Assembly: GCA_021805865.1 (NCBI GenBank)
Contig: JAJZDX010000023.1
Coordinates: 1 to 64,000 of the forward strand
Reading direction: 5' to 3'
From: Pseudomonadota bacterium
GTDB taxonomy: Bacteria > Pseudomonadota > Gammaproteobacteria > Steroidobacterales > Steroidobacteraceae
DNA length: 64,000 nt
How positions within the stretch are numbered: position 1 is the first letter of the stretch; each line of letters begins with the position of its first letter. Below, in pieces: positions 43,609-54,533 of this stretch. Below the pieces are notes generated by a model, which ran no database searches, had not been told where the DNA came from, and worked only from the letters and a program-made list of their open reading frames with translations. A program made the position numbers and the translations under genes.

Positions 43609-44067
43609 CTATTCGATCACGAACAGCGGCTGGCCGAACTCGACCGGGTCGCCGCTGCGCGCCATGACCGAGGTGATGCGGCCGGCCCGGTCGGCTTCGA
43701 TCTGGTTCATCATCTTCATGGCCTCGATGATGCACAGTACCTGACCGATCTTGATCTCATCGCCGATCTCGACGAACGGCTTCGCGCCCGGCGTGGGAGA
43801 GGCGTAGAACGTGCCGACCATCGGCGCGGTGACCACGTGCTCGTTCTGCCGGGCGTTGGGCGCGGCCTCCGCCGCCGGTGCGCTCGGGGCCGGCTGGGCG
43901 GGGATCGCGGCCGGAATGGCGGAGATCTGCGGCAAGGCATGCAAGACCGCCCCGCCGGTGGGCATCCGGCTGATCCGCACGGCCTCCTCCCCCTCCTTGA
44001 TCTCGATTTCAGCGATGCCGGATTCCTCCAGCAACTCGATCAGTTTCTTGATCTTTCGAATATCCAT
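43609..44067 (-). CDS. accB: Biotin carboxyl carrier protein of acetyl-CoA carboxylase
   Basis: 152 aa from [17 protein letters not shown] at 44067; longer frames upstream are not supported. An Ala/Pro-rich linker (about residues 47-78) joins the helical N-terminus to the biotinyl domain, whose biotinylated Lys is in EAMKMMNQ. It pairs with the adjacent accC; aroQ lies upstream, an aroQ-accB-accC order common in proteobacteria. Confidence 0.97.
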   Translation of the reverse strand: MDIRKIKKLIELLEESGIAEIEIKEGEEAVRISRMPTGGAVLHALPQISAIPAAIPAQPAPSAPAAEAAPNARQNEHVVTAPMVGTFYASPTPGAKPFVEIGDEIKIGQVLCIIEAMKMMNQIEADRAGRITSVMARSGDPVEFGQPLFVIE

Positions 44068-44123
44068 GTGGCAATACCCCGCTTTACGGCATGGGAGGGT
44101 CTGAAACGAATGGGCCGGGAACT

Positions 44124-44576
44124 TTAGGCGCGCGCCCCGCGGGCGAGATGCCGGCAAGCCGCTTCGACCGCTAGCTCATAGCCGAGGGCGCCGAGCCCCG
44201 AGACCACGCCCACCGCGATATCGCTGAAATACGAGCGGCGCCGGAACGCCTCGCGCGCGTGGGGATTGGAGAGATGCACCTCGATCATCGGGAGCCGGAC
44301 GGCCAGCACCGCATCGCGCAACGCGATGCTGGTATGGGTGAAAGCCCCCGGATTGAAGATCAGAAACCCGGTACCTTGGGCCGGCGCACGCTGGATGCGC
44401 TCGATGAGCTCATGCTCGGCATTGCTCTGGAAGCATTCCAGCTCGCAGCCCGCTGCCTGCGCACGCTCGGCCGAGCGGCGCTCGATGGACTCCAGGGTGT
44501 CAGCCCCGTAAATTCCCGGCTCGCGGTTGCCGAGCAGGTTCAGGTTCGGGCCGTTCAGCAGCAGCAGGCGGGACAT
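44124..44576 (-). CDS. aroQ: Type II 3-dehydroquinate dehydratase
   Basis: 150 aa from the ATG at 44576. [20 protein letters not shown] with the active-site Tyr (Y of IYG), [15 protein letters not shown], and [14 protein letters not shown] with the catalytic His region. It dehydrates dehydroquinate in the shikimate pathway. A gap of 56 bp leads to accB. Confidence 0.96.
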   Translation of the reverse strand: MSRLLLLNGPNLNLLGNREPGIYGADTLESIERRSAERAQAAGCELECFQSNAEHELIERIQRAPAQGTGFLIFNPGAFTHTSIALRDAVLAVRLPMIEVHLSNPHAREAFRRRSYFSDIAVGVVSGLGALGYELAVEAACRHLARGARA

Positions 44577-44698
44577 GCGAAGTCTGGAGAGGCTCACACC
44601 AAATGGCGCCCGGGGAATTTACCTCAATCTCACGGAACATGGGCGGAATTTGTCTCGAATAGCCTGGATCAGGCCATGAACATGCTTTCGAATGGAGC

Positions 44699-45385
44699 TT
44701 AACGGCCCGTGGCCCCGACTACCGCCAGCTCCTGAATGCCGGCGGAGATCTGCGCCCGCGCCATGGCGAGGTCGATCCGTCCGCGATCCAGCGCGTCGAT
44801 GCGTTTCAGGATCAGCCGGGCCGCCGCCTTGCGCAGGATGCCGATTTTCACGGTAACGATGTGCCCGCGTGCATCGACAAAGACCGAGAACGGAAAGGCC
44901 GGCTGCATGCCGAGAGCCCGGATGGTCTCAAGGCCCCGATGCTCGCCGATCAACAGAGGATAGCGGATCCCGGCGTGGCGGGCGTAGCGCAGAACGGGCG
45001 CCCGGCCATCGACCGCCACGCCGATCACCTGCAGGTGATCGGCGGGTGCGCGGCTCAGGCGCTCGAGCAGAGGGATTTCCTCGCGGCAGGGTCCGCACCA
45101 AGGCGCCCAGAAATTCACCAGGAGCGGCCGGCCTTTCCAGTCGGAGAACCGGCGCAGTCTGCCGCGGCGATCACGGAAGGCAATGTCGGGCAGGGTATCG
45201 GGGACGGTCCGGCGCACCCGCCGAGCCGGAGCGGCCGCTGTCACGGCCGCCGGGGCATGCCGTGTGACCAACGACGAGCCTCGGGCGAGAATACCCCGCG
45301 CCCAATAGCCGCCGGCGCCCGCCGCCGCCACGGCTGCCACGGCCACCAGGATGCGGGGCCAGCCCTGCCGCGCAGCGGCGCTCAT
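44699..45385 (-). CDS. TlpA/ResA-like periplasmic thiol-disulfide oxidoreductase
   Basis: 228 aa. N-terminal membrane anchor (about residues 10-30), then a thioredoxin domain with LLVNFWAPWCGPCREEIPLL (CGPC active site) and cis-Pro segment PFSVFVDARG. It overlaps the dsbD stop by 4 bp (ATGA), so it probably receives electrons from that DsbD to reduce apocytochrome or other periplasmic thiols. The exact client is unknown. Confidence 0.9.
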   Translation of the reverse strand: MSAAARQGWPRILVAVAAVAAAGAGGYWARGILARGSSLVTRHAPAAVTAAAPARRVRRTVPDTLPDIAFRDRRGRLRRFSDWKGRPLLVNFWAPWCGPCREEIPLLERLSRAPADHLQVIGVAVDGRAPVLRYARHAGIRYPLLIGEHRGLETIRALGMQPAFPFSVFVDARGHIVTVKIGILRKAAARLILKRIDALDRGRIDLAMARAQISAGIQELAVVGATGR

Positions 45386-47307
45386 GATGCCGGCAGCGAC
45401 CCGAATGCCGCATGCAGCTGCCGCAGGAACTCGCCGGCGTCCAGGTACCCCACGACCTGGAAGCGCTGCAGCTCCCGGCCCTCATCGTTGTAGAAGGCGA
45501 CTGTCGGCGGACCGAAAATCCCGAAATGCTTGAGCAGTGCGCGGTCGTCGGCATTGTTTGCCGTGACATCGGCGCGCAGCAGCACCGTGCGGGAAAGCGC
45601 TTGGCGCACCATCGGGTCGGCAAAGGTGGTTGCCTGCATCTCCTTGCAGGAGGTGCACCAGCTCGCGTAGAAATCGACCATCACGGTACGGTGCAGCCGC
45701 TGCGCCCGGGCCACATCCTGATCGAGGTCGGCCACCGAGTGTATGGCCGTGAAATGCAAGACCGGGGAGGGCCGCGCCAGAGCGGGGAAGGGCTCGAGCG
45801 GGTTGGTGCCTCCCAGGGCCGCGCCGGTCATCACGGCCAGCGCATACACACCGGCGAGGGCAGCGCCGAGCCGCAGCGTCCAGCGTCCCGAAGAGGGCGT
45901 CTGCCGGGCATCCGAGAGGAGCGCCCAGGCGGCGGCCAGCGCAGGCACGGCCCATAGCGCCAGAGTGATCCGGGCGGGCAGCAGGCGGGAAAGCATCCAA
46001 ACCGCCACTGCGAGCATCATCGCGCCAAAGAGCCTTTTGACGGTGTCCATCCAGGGACCGGCTTTCGGCAGCAGCCGACCCGCCGAGGCGCCCACGGCGA
46101 GCAGCGGCGTTCCCATGCCGATGCTCAGCGCGAACAGCGCCGTGGCCCCCCGTGTCACCTCGCCCGTGCGGCCGATGACCGCCAGCGCCCCGACCAGCGC
46201 CGGGGCGACACAGCTGGTCACGATGAGCGCCGACAGGGCACCCATGAGGGCCACCCCGCCGAGTGTACCGGCCGACTGGCGGCCGCTGAGGGCCGCCAGT
46301 CGGGTCTGGAGCGTGGCGGGCATCTGCACGTTGAACAGGCCGATCATCGCCAGCCCCATTGCTGCGAGCACCCCCGCGAACGAGACAAGGATCCACGGAC
46401 GCTGGAAGAAGGCTTGCACCTCCGCCCCCGCCGCCGCCGCCACTGCCCCGGCCAGCGTGTAAGTCGCGGCCATGCCGAGCACGTAGGTCAGCGACAGCAC
46501 AAAGGCGCGCCCGGTCGTCACCTGCTTGCCGTGGCCGACGATGATGCCGGAAACGATGGGCAGCATCGGCAGGCAGCACGGAGTGAAGGCGAGCGCCAGT
46601 CCGGCCAGATAGAACCAGCCGAGCAGGGCCAGCCAGCTTCCCGAGCGGGCAAGGCCGGCAAAGCGGCCCTGGGGAGTGCTGAGGCTCCCATAGCCGGAGG
46701 CCGGCCCGCTGACGGGGGCCGATGCCGCCCGGCCCGGGGCGGCATGAGCCGCTCCCGTCCCGCCCCCGCCTGCGGCGGGCGGCAAGCCGACCATGACCGT
46801 CTTCGTGATGGGGGGATAGCACAGGCCGGCATCGGCGCAGCCCTGATAGGTGACCCTCAGCGTCACCTGGCCGGTACCGGCGGACGGGAGGGAGATCACC
46901 GCCACTCGCGCACGCATCCGGTGACGGTAGATCTGCTCCCGGCCGAAGTAGGGATCCACCTTGATCAGCCCGGGGGGCAGCTGAAGGGGGCCGAGCTTCG
47001 TGCCAGCCGGGGCGCTCACATGGATACGGTTGCGGTACAGGTAGTACCCGGTCCGGATGCGCCAATCGAGCCCGATATGGTGGCGACTTTCCGCATGCGC
47101 GCTGAAATGGAAGACCTTGTCCGGCGGGGGAAATTTGTGTCCGCCTACTGCGCCCGCGCCCAATGCCGCGAGAATCCCCGGGGAGAGCGTCGGGGGGGAG
47201 GCGGCCCGGCTCAAGCCAATGGAGCACAGCGCGAGCCATGCCGCCGCGGCGCACTGCCAGCGACCGGGCAAGCCTCGGCGAGGACGATGATGATGTGGAC
47301 CTGTCAT
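45382..47307 (-). CDS. dsbD: Thiol:disulfide interchange protein DsbD
   Basis: 641 aa. Signal peptide; periplasmic alpha domain with GCADAGLCYPP; eight-helix membrane domain carrying its two cysteines in FTPCCLPMLP and VTSCVAPAL; C-terminal thioredoxin-like gamma domain with YASWCTSCKEM. It passes cytoplasmic reducing power to periplasmic proteins. It overlaps both cutA (4 bp upstream) and the tlpA-like gene (4 bp downstream). Confidence 0.95.
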   Translation of the reverse strand: MTGPHHHRPRRGLPGRWQCAAAAWLALCSIGLSRAASPPTLSPGILAALGAGAVGGHKFPPPDKVFHFSAHAESRHHIGLDWRIRTGYYLYRNRIHVSAPAGTKLGPLQLPPGLIKVDPYFGREQIYRHRMRARVAVISLPSAGTGQVTLRVTYQGCADAGLCYPPITKTVMVGLPPAAGGGGTGAAHAAPGRAASAPVSGPASGYGSLSTPQGRFAGLARSGSWLALLGWFYLAGLALAFTPCCLPMLPIVSGIIVGHGKQVTTGRAFVLSLTYVLGMAATYTLAGAVAAAAGAEVQAFFQRPWILVSFAGVLAAMGLAMIGLFNVQMPATLQTRLAALSGRQSAGTLGGVALMGALSALIVTSCVAPALVGALAVIGRTGEVTRGATALFALSIGMGTPLLAVGASAGRLLPKAGPWMDTVKRLFGAMMLAVAVWMLSRLLPARITLALWAVPALAAAWALLSDARQTPSSGRWTLRLGAALAGVYALAVMTGAALGGTNPLEPFPALARPSPVLHFTAIHSVADLDQDVARAQRLHRTVMVDFYASWCTSCKEMQATTFADPMVRQALSRTVLLRADVTANNADDRALLKHFGIFGPPTVAFYNDEGRELQRFQVVGYLDAGEFLRQLHAAFGSLPAS

Positions 47308-47618
47308 GCGGTGACGGCCTGTGTGAGCCAGGAAAGGTAGGCCTCGGAACCGGCCGCCACCGGCAGCGCGATGATCTCCGGCACCTCGTATGGGTGGATG
47401 GATTTCAGGCGCATTTCCAGATCCGGGTAGCGTGCGGTCAGCGTTTTGATGCTCAGCAGCATCTCGGGTTCATCCTGGACGGCCCCCTGCCACCGGAACG
47501 TCGAGCGTACCGTCTGCCGGCTGACGCAGGCGGCCAGGCCCGATTCGACCAGCTCCCGGGCGATCCGGGCGGCATCCGGCTCCGGGCACGTCGTCAGGAC
47601 CAGAAGGTGCTCAGTCAT
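47304..47618 (-). CDS. cutA: Divalent-cation tolerance protein CutA
   Basis: 104 aa from the ATG at 47618. LVLTTCPEPDAARIARELVE, LAACVSR, W after the dimer strand (FRWQGAV) and SIHPYEVPEIIALP are the family blocks. A small trimeric protein linked to copper tolerance in E. coli; the mechanism is unclear. First gene of the leftward series, divergent from groES; its stop overlaps the dsbD start. Confidence 0.93.
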   Translation of the reverse strand: MTEHLLVLTTCPEPDAARIARELVESGLAACVSRQTVRSTFRWQGAVQDEPEMLLSIKTLTARYPDLEMRLKSIHPYEVPEIIALPVAAGSEAYLSWLTQAVTA

Positions 47619-47685
47619 AGAACCACGCAGGTACGCGAAGATCACATTCTATGCTGTAAGGGATTGCCGCATCCGCTTGGTATGA

Positions 47686-47759
47686 GGCGCCGGATCCGGG
47701 CAGCGGGCCGGGGGCCGGGGGTCGGCCCCGGTCCGGCGGCGGGGGGGCTTCCCGGCGCC
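47686..47759. repeat. G-rich tract flanked by GGCGCCGG/CCGGCGCC inverted repeat
   Basis: Between cutA and groES: inverted arms 47686-47693 and 47752-47759 enclose runs of 3, 5, 5 and 7 Gs (47705-47747). It could fold as a hairpin or G-quadruplex; it has no T-run on either strand. Possible insulator or old terminator. Confidence 0.35.
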
Positions 47760-47784
47760 TATGGGGAAAAAAATCGCCTCTGGG

Positions 47785-47813
47785 GTTGAAATCCGTCAGC
47801 GCCTACCTATGAT
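47785..47813 (+). promoter_or_regulatory. Sigma32-like promoter of groESL
   Basis: GTTGAAA at 47785-47791, 14-bp spacer, CCTATGAT at 47806-47813, against the heat-shock consensus CTTGAAA and CCCCATNT. It lies directly before the CIRCE-like element. Confidence 0.55.
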
Positions 47814-47839
47814 TAGCAGCCACGCGGGGAGAGTGCTAA
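47813..47839. promoter_or_regulatory. CIRCE-like HrcA operator
   Basis: TTAGCAGCC, a 9-bp spacer, then GAGTGCTAA. The right arm is the perfect CIRCE half; the left arm matches 7 of 9 bases of TTAGCACTC. It lies 53 bp before groES, next to the sigma32-like -10, so dual heat-shock control is likely. Confidence 0.75.
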
Positions 47840-47892
47840 TACCTCGCCCGCGATCCACATTTAACTTAAAACGTCCTGAAGGAGCGTTCCCC

Positions 47893-49837
<1,945 letters not shown>

Positions 49838-49977
49838 GCCCTCCCCCTAAAGAGGTATCGATTCCGAAGGACTCGGAAGGTATGATGCCAACAACGGTTA
49901 GGGACTGTGCCCGACCCCAAAGCGGGGACAGTCCTGAAAGACGCGGATCAAGACCCCCCTATTCCGCGCAATACTCA

Positions 49978-50005
49978 AGCCCCGGAACTTCCGGGGCTTT
50001 TTTTT
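49978..50005 (+). terminator. Intrinsic terminator of groESL
   Basis: Near-perfect stem AGCCCCGGA-ACT-TCCGGGGCT followed by eight Ts (49998-50005). About 140 bp after groEL and before the likely glnE start. Confidence 0.88.
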
Positions 50006-50110
50006 GCTCTCCTGCGCCAAAGCACGGGTTTTTACGGGGTTCGCTTCGCAAACCCCGTACACGAAGCCGGCGCGGACGCGCCGGATAAAGAGCCGGGTTC
50101 ACTTGACCTG

Positions 50111-52975
50111 GTGCCAGGGTTGAGGCTGTATGCCGCCGTGAAACCTGAGCTGCACGACTGCGTACAACGATACCTCGATGAGCTCGAGGCGGCCTCGCCA
50201 GGCCTGTGCAACACCCTGCCGTCGGAGGTGCGCGACACTCTGCCGCGGGTGTTCGCGGCCAGTGATTTCGTGGCCGAATCCTGCATCCGGAGCGCGGGGC
50301 TGCTGCCGGAGTTGATCGGCGCGGGGCTGCTTCGGCCGTTGGAGCAAGGGGAGCTCGCCCGGCGCGCCCCCGCTGCCGCGGGCGTGGAGGCCGACCTGTT
50401 GGAGGCGCTTCGCCGTTGGCGGCGCAGGGAGATGGTCCGGATCGCCTGGCGCGCGCTCGCCGGCTGGGCGTGCGCCGAAGAGACACTGACGGAGTCGTCG
50501 GATTTCGCCGATGCGGCCATTGCTGTCGCTGTGGCATATGCGCGACAGCAGCTCGTGGCGCGTTTCGGCGAGCCGCGATCGGCGGATGGGACGCCGCAGC
50601 CGCTGGTCGTGGTGGCGATGGGCAAGCTCGGCGGACGCGAGCTCAACTTCTCCTCCGACGTCGACCTGGTGCTGCTTTTTCCCGAGCATGGCGAAACCGA
50701 CGGCGCGCGCGCCATCGCCAATGAGGAGTTTTTCACCCGCCTCGGGCAGGGTTTGATCAAACTGTTGGAAACCCCCACCCGTGACGGGCTGACATTGCGC
50801 GTCGACATGCGCCTGCGTCCTTTTGGCGACAGCGGGCCGCTGGTGACCAGTTTCGCCGCTCTCGAGGACTACCTGTCGTTGCACGGCCGCGACTGGGAGC
50901 GTTATGCGTACGTCAAGGCACGCGCCGTCACCGCCGCGGACCGCTTCGCCGAGATCCGCTCCAGCGCTCTGCGGCCTTTCGTGTACCGCCGCTACCTGGA
51001 TTACGGGGTCTTCGAGAGCCTGCGCGAGATGAAGGCGCTGATCGAGCGCGAAGTGCAGCGGCGGGAGCTGGCCGGGCACATCAAGCTCGGGCCTGGCGGC
51101 ATCCGCGAGGTCGAGTTCATCGTGCAGACCTTCCAGCTCATCCGGGGCGGACGCGACCCGAGGCTCCAGAGCCCTTCCTTGCTCGCGGCGCTCGATCTGC
51201 TCGGGCGGGAGAGGGTCCTGCCGCCGGAGGCGGCCGGGGCGTTGCGCGAGGCCTATCTGTACCTGCGCCGCCTGGAGAACAGCCTGCAGATGCTCGCCGA
51301 CCGGCAGTGCCATCAGCTGCCCTCCGAGGAGCTCTCGCGCGCGCGAATCGCGGCGGCGATGGGTCACTCAGACTGGCCGGCGCTGATCGGCGAGCTGGAC
51401 CGTCACCGCGAGTGCGTCGCCCGCCACTTCCGTAGGCTGGTGGCCGGCGAGAGCGCCCCCACCGGCATACCCATCGATCTTGGCCGGGGCTGGGACGAGG
51501 GTGCGGAGACCACCGCGCTCACGGACTCGCTCGCCGAGGCGGGGTTCGCAGCGCCGGCGGAAGCCGCCCGACTCCTGCTCGAGCTGCGGGCCTCGGCCTT
51601 GGTGCGCAAGCTCGATGAGCCCGGGCGCCGCAGACTGCAGGCGCTGCTGCCGCCGATGCTCGCCGATGTCGGCGCGGGCGCCGGCGGCGCCGAGGAGCAG
51701 CTCACGGCATTGCGTCGGATCCTCGCCATACTCGAGGCGACGGGTAAGCGCTCGGCTTATTTCGCGCTGTTGCGCGAGAGCGCGGCGGCGCGCAAGCGTC
51801 TGGTGCAGGTCTGCCGGCGGGGGGAGTTCCTTGCCCGGCAAATCGCCGCCTATCCGCTGCTGCTCGATGAGCTGGTCGACGAGCGGTCATTGTCCGAGCT
51901 GCCGGACCGCGGTGCGCTGGCCCGGGAGCTCGAGATCGGCTTGCAACGGGTCGAGGACGACGCGGAGCGCCAGGTGGAGGCTCTGTGCCATTTCCAACGT
52001 GCGGCCATGTTCCGGGTCGCCATGGCGGACCTCGCCGCAACGCTGCCGGTGATGCGAGTCAGCGATCACCTGACCGTCATCGCCGAGCTTATCCTCGATC
52101 GGGCGATCGAGCTGGGCTGGCGGCAGATCACGGCGCAGCACGGCGCTCCCTGCTGCGGGGAAGAGCGCCGCCCGGTGCGCGTGTGCGCCGTGGGATACGG
52201 CAAGCTTGGCGGCATCGAGCTCGGCTATGGGTCGGATCTCGATCTGGTTTTCCTGCACGACTCCCAAGGGGAGCGCCAGGAGACCTGTGGCGAGCGTCCG
52301 ATCGACAATCAGGTTTTTTTCGTGCGTCTGGTCCAGCGCGTGGTGCACTTGCTCACCGTGCATTCGCCCGCCGGGCGGCTCTACGAAGTGGATGTGCGGC
52401 TGCGCCCGAGCGGCAAGGGCGGATTGCTGGTGACGCAGATCGATGCGTTCGCGGAATATCAACGCCACGAGGCATGGACGTGGGAGCACCAGGCGCTGCT
52501 GCATGCGCGAGCCGTGGCCGGCTCGCCGGGGTTGTGCGCGCAGTTCGAGCGCATCCGCATGGATGTGTTGCGGCATCACGTGCGCCGCGACACGCTGCGG
52601 GAGGAGGTGCGGGCCATGCGGGAGAGGATGCGCCGGGAGCTGTCCAAGGGCGGCGGGGGCAGAATGGACCTGAAACAGGATCCGGGGGGCATTGCGGACA
52701 TCGAGTTCCTGGCTCAGTACTGGGCGCTCAAATGGGCCAGCGACTTTCCCCCGGTGGCCATGTACTCCGACACCATCCGCCAGCTCGAATCGGTCGCATC
52801 GGCCGCCCTGGTTCCGCAGTCCACGGCCGATACGCTGACCGCCGCCTACCGGACCTACCGAGCCCGCCGGCATCACCTGTCGCTCGCCGGTCAAGCCGGT
52901 CTCGCGCCGGCGGAGGAGTTCGCGGCCGAGCGCGCGGCGGTCACGGCGATCTGGCAGGAGGTCATGGAACGGTAG
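50111..52975 (+). CDS. glnE: Bifunctional glutamine synthetase adenylyltransferase/deadenylase
   Basis: About 954 aa from an in-frame GTG at 50111, close to the 946 aa of E. coli GlnE. The frame is open from 49907, but that part spans the groEL terminator. Two nucleotidyltransferase domains: the removing domain with VAMGKLGGRELNFSSDVDL and the transferring domain with VGYGKLGGIELGYGSDLDL. It controls glutamine synthetase in response to PII. No clear RBS, so the start is uncertain within a few dozen codons. Confidence 0.93.
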   Translation: MPGLRLYAAVKPELHDCVQRYLDELEAASPGLCNTLPSEVRDTLPRVFAASDFVAESCIRSAGLLPELIGAGLLRPLEQGELARRAPAAAGVEADLLEALRRWRRREMVRIAWRALAGWACAEETLTESSDFADAAIAVAVAYARQQLVARFGEPRSADGTPQPLVVVAMGKLGGRELNFSSDVDLVLLFPEHGETDGARAIANEEFFTRLGQGLIKLLETPTRDGLTLRVDMRLRPFGDSGPLVTSFAALEDYLSLHGRDWERYAYVKARAVTAADRFAEIRSSALRPFVYRRYLDYGVFESLREMKALIEREVQRRELAGHIKLGPGGIREVEFIVQTFQLIRGGRDPRLQSPSLLAALDLLGRERVLPPEAAGALREAYLYLRRLENSLQMLADRQCHQLPSEELSRARIAAAMGHSDWPALIGELDRHRECVARHFRRLVAGESAPTGIPIDLGRGWDEGAETTALTDSLAEAGFAAPAEAARLLLELRASALVRKLDEPGRRRLQALLPPMLADVGAGAGGAEEQLTALRRILAILEATGKRSAYFALLRESAAARKRLVQVCRRGEFLARQIAAYPLLLDELVDERSLSELPDRGALARELEIGLQRVEDDAERQVEALCHFQRAAMFRVAMADLAATLPVMRVSDHLTVIAELILDRAIELGWRQITAQHGAPCCGEERRPVRVCAVGYGKLGGIELGYGSDLDLVFLHDSQGERQETCGERPIDNQVFFVRLVQRVVHLLTVHSPAGRLYEVDVRLRPSGKGGLLVTQIDAFAEYQRHEAWTWEHQALLHARAVAGSPGLCAQFERIRMDVLRHHVRRDTLREEVRAMRERMRRELSKGGGGRMDLKQDPGGIADIEFLAQYWALKWASDFPPVAMYSDTIRQLESVASAALVPQSTADTLTAAYRTYRARRHHLSLAGQAGLAPAEEFAAERAAVTAIWQEVMER

Positions 52976-53056
52976 CGGTGACGGCTCGACCTCGGGCCGA
53001 CTATACTGCGCGACTCGCGACGTCGCTTCGTCATTTCACAAGGTCAAGGTATTGAA

Positions 53057-53254
53057 ATGGCCGCCAACGCGCAGCCCCTGATCCAGCCCAACGCGCAAAG
53101 CCGATACGAGGTGGGGCCGGAGGATTTGCCGCTGTCCTGTCCCATGCCCCAGATGCAGCTGTGGAACTCCCACCCCAGGGTGTATCTGCCGATCGAGCAG
53201 ACCGGCTGGGCAAAGTGTCCGTATTGCAGCGCCGAGTACACCCTGAAGCGTTGA
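53057..53254 (+). CDS. Zinc-finger (zf-CHCC) domain protein
   Basis: 65 aa. The zf-CHCC pattern: LSCPMPQMQLWNSHPRVYLP followed by KCPYC, i.e. one Cys, His, then CxxC for zinc. Related to the NDUFS6-type zinc domain of complex I, but as a stand-alone small protein; its function in bacteria is unknown. It is convergent with waaA (10 bp between stops). Confidence 0.85.
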   Translation: MAANAQPLIQPNAQSRYEVGPEDLPLSCPMPQMQLWNSHPRVYLPIEQTGWAKCPYCSAEYTLKR

Positions 53255-53264
53255 GGCCGGTCTC

Positions 53265-54533
53265 TTAGGCCCTGGGGCTCATCATCGGCTCGATGAGCCG
53301 CAGCAGCCTCTCCAGTGCGCCGCGGTTCTCCTCGACGGCGGCGCGGCCGAGCGCCCCGATCCGCTCCCGCTCACCCGCATCGGACAGCCACGTGCTCAGG
53401 CGCGCGGCCAGCTCGGCGGCGCTGTGCACGATCACGGCGCCGCCTCGCTCGGTCAGCAGCCGCGCGATCTCGGCACCGTTGGACTGATGCGGGCCGCTCA
53501 GAATGGGTACGCCGAGCGAAGCGGGCTCCAGCAGGTTGTGTCCGCCCACGGGCACGAGGCTGCCGCCGACGAAGGCCGCATCGGCCGCCGCGTAGAAATC
53601 GAGCAGCTCCCCCAGCGTGTCGAGCAGCAACACCTCGGCCGAGCCGGCCGTGCGCGCCGCAGCCGGTTGGGAGTGTCTGATGAAGGCGATGCCCTGCGCG
53701 CCGAGCAGGGCCGCCACCTCGGCGAAACGGTTGGGATGCCGGGGCGCGAGCACCAGCAACGCCCGCGGGTGGAGCTCGCGAACCCGCCGATGCGCCGTGA
53801 GGACCGCCTGCTCCTCGCCCTCGTGCGTGCTGCCGGCGACCCACAGCGGCCGGTCCGCCCCGTAGCGTGCGCGCAGCCTCTGTCCTCGTGCATCGATATC
53901 CGGTGGCGGGGAGAAATCGAACTTGAGATTGCCGGTGACGTGCATGCGATCGCCGGCCGCACCGATCGAGACGAAGCGCTCGGCGTCCGCCTCGCTTTGC
54001 GCGGCCACCGTGACCATCGCGAGCGCTTCCCGCACCAGCGTGCCGAGGAGGCGATACCGGCGGGCGGAGCGCGCCGACAGGCGTGCGCTCGCGATGACGA
54101 GCGGCACCCCTTTGCGCCGGCATTGCAGGTAGAGAGTGGGCCACAACTCGGTTTCCAGCATGATGGCGAGCCGGGGCTGCACACGATCGAGGAAGCGGCG
54201 TGCCGACCCCGGCAGGTCGTACGGAAGGCAGCGCGTGGTGACCGGCGGGCTCAGCGCCTGTGCACGGCCGATGCCGGTGGGCGTGAAGGCGGTGACCAGC
54301 ACCGGCGTGGCCGGGAAGCGCTCGCGCAGCCCGTTGACCAGCACGGCGGCAACCTGGACCTCGCCGACCGAGGCGGCATGAATCCACACCGGCCGGCCCG
54401 GCACGGCCGCCCCGAGCCCCAAACGCTCACCGAAACGCCGCCATTGACTGCGGTCGTGCCGGCTGCGCCAGGCGAGCAGGGCGGCGTGCAGCGGGGCGGC
54501 CAGATATGCCGCGAGGAGGTAGAGCGCGCGCAC
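53265..54533 (-). CDS. waaA: 3-deoxy-D-manno-octulosonic acid transferase (Kdo transferase)
   Basis: 422 aa from a GTG at 54533 that overlaps the kdkA stop (TAGTG); the longer upstream frame lies inside kdkA and is rejected. N-terminal membrane anchor (about residues 1-20), WIHAASVGEVQVA, ETELWPTLYLQC, and the donor-site GGSLVPVGGHNLLEPA. It adds Kdo to lipid A precursor at the inner membrane. Translationally coupled to kdkA. Confidence 0.94.
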   Translation of the reverse strand: MRALYLLAAYLAAPLHAALLAWRSRHDRSQWRRFGERLGLGAAVPGRPVWIHAASVGEVQVAAVLVNGLRERFPATPVLVTAFTPTGIGRAQALSPPVTTRCLPYDLPGSARRFLDRVQPRLAIMLETELWPTLYLQCRRKGVPLVIASARLSARSARRYRLLGTLVREALAMVTVAAQSEADAERFVSIGAAGDRMHVTGNLKFDFSPPPDIDARGQRLRARYGADRPLWVAGSTHEGEEQAVLTAHRRVRELHPRALLVLAPRHPNRFAEVAALLGAQGIAFIRHSQPAAARTAGSAEVLLLDTLGELLDFYAAADAAFVGGSLVPVGGHNLLEPASLGVPILSGPHQSNGAEIARLLTERGGAVIVHSAAELAARLSTWLSDAGERERIGALGRAAVEENRGALERLLRLIEPMMSPRA

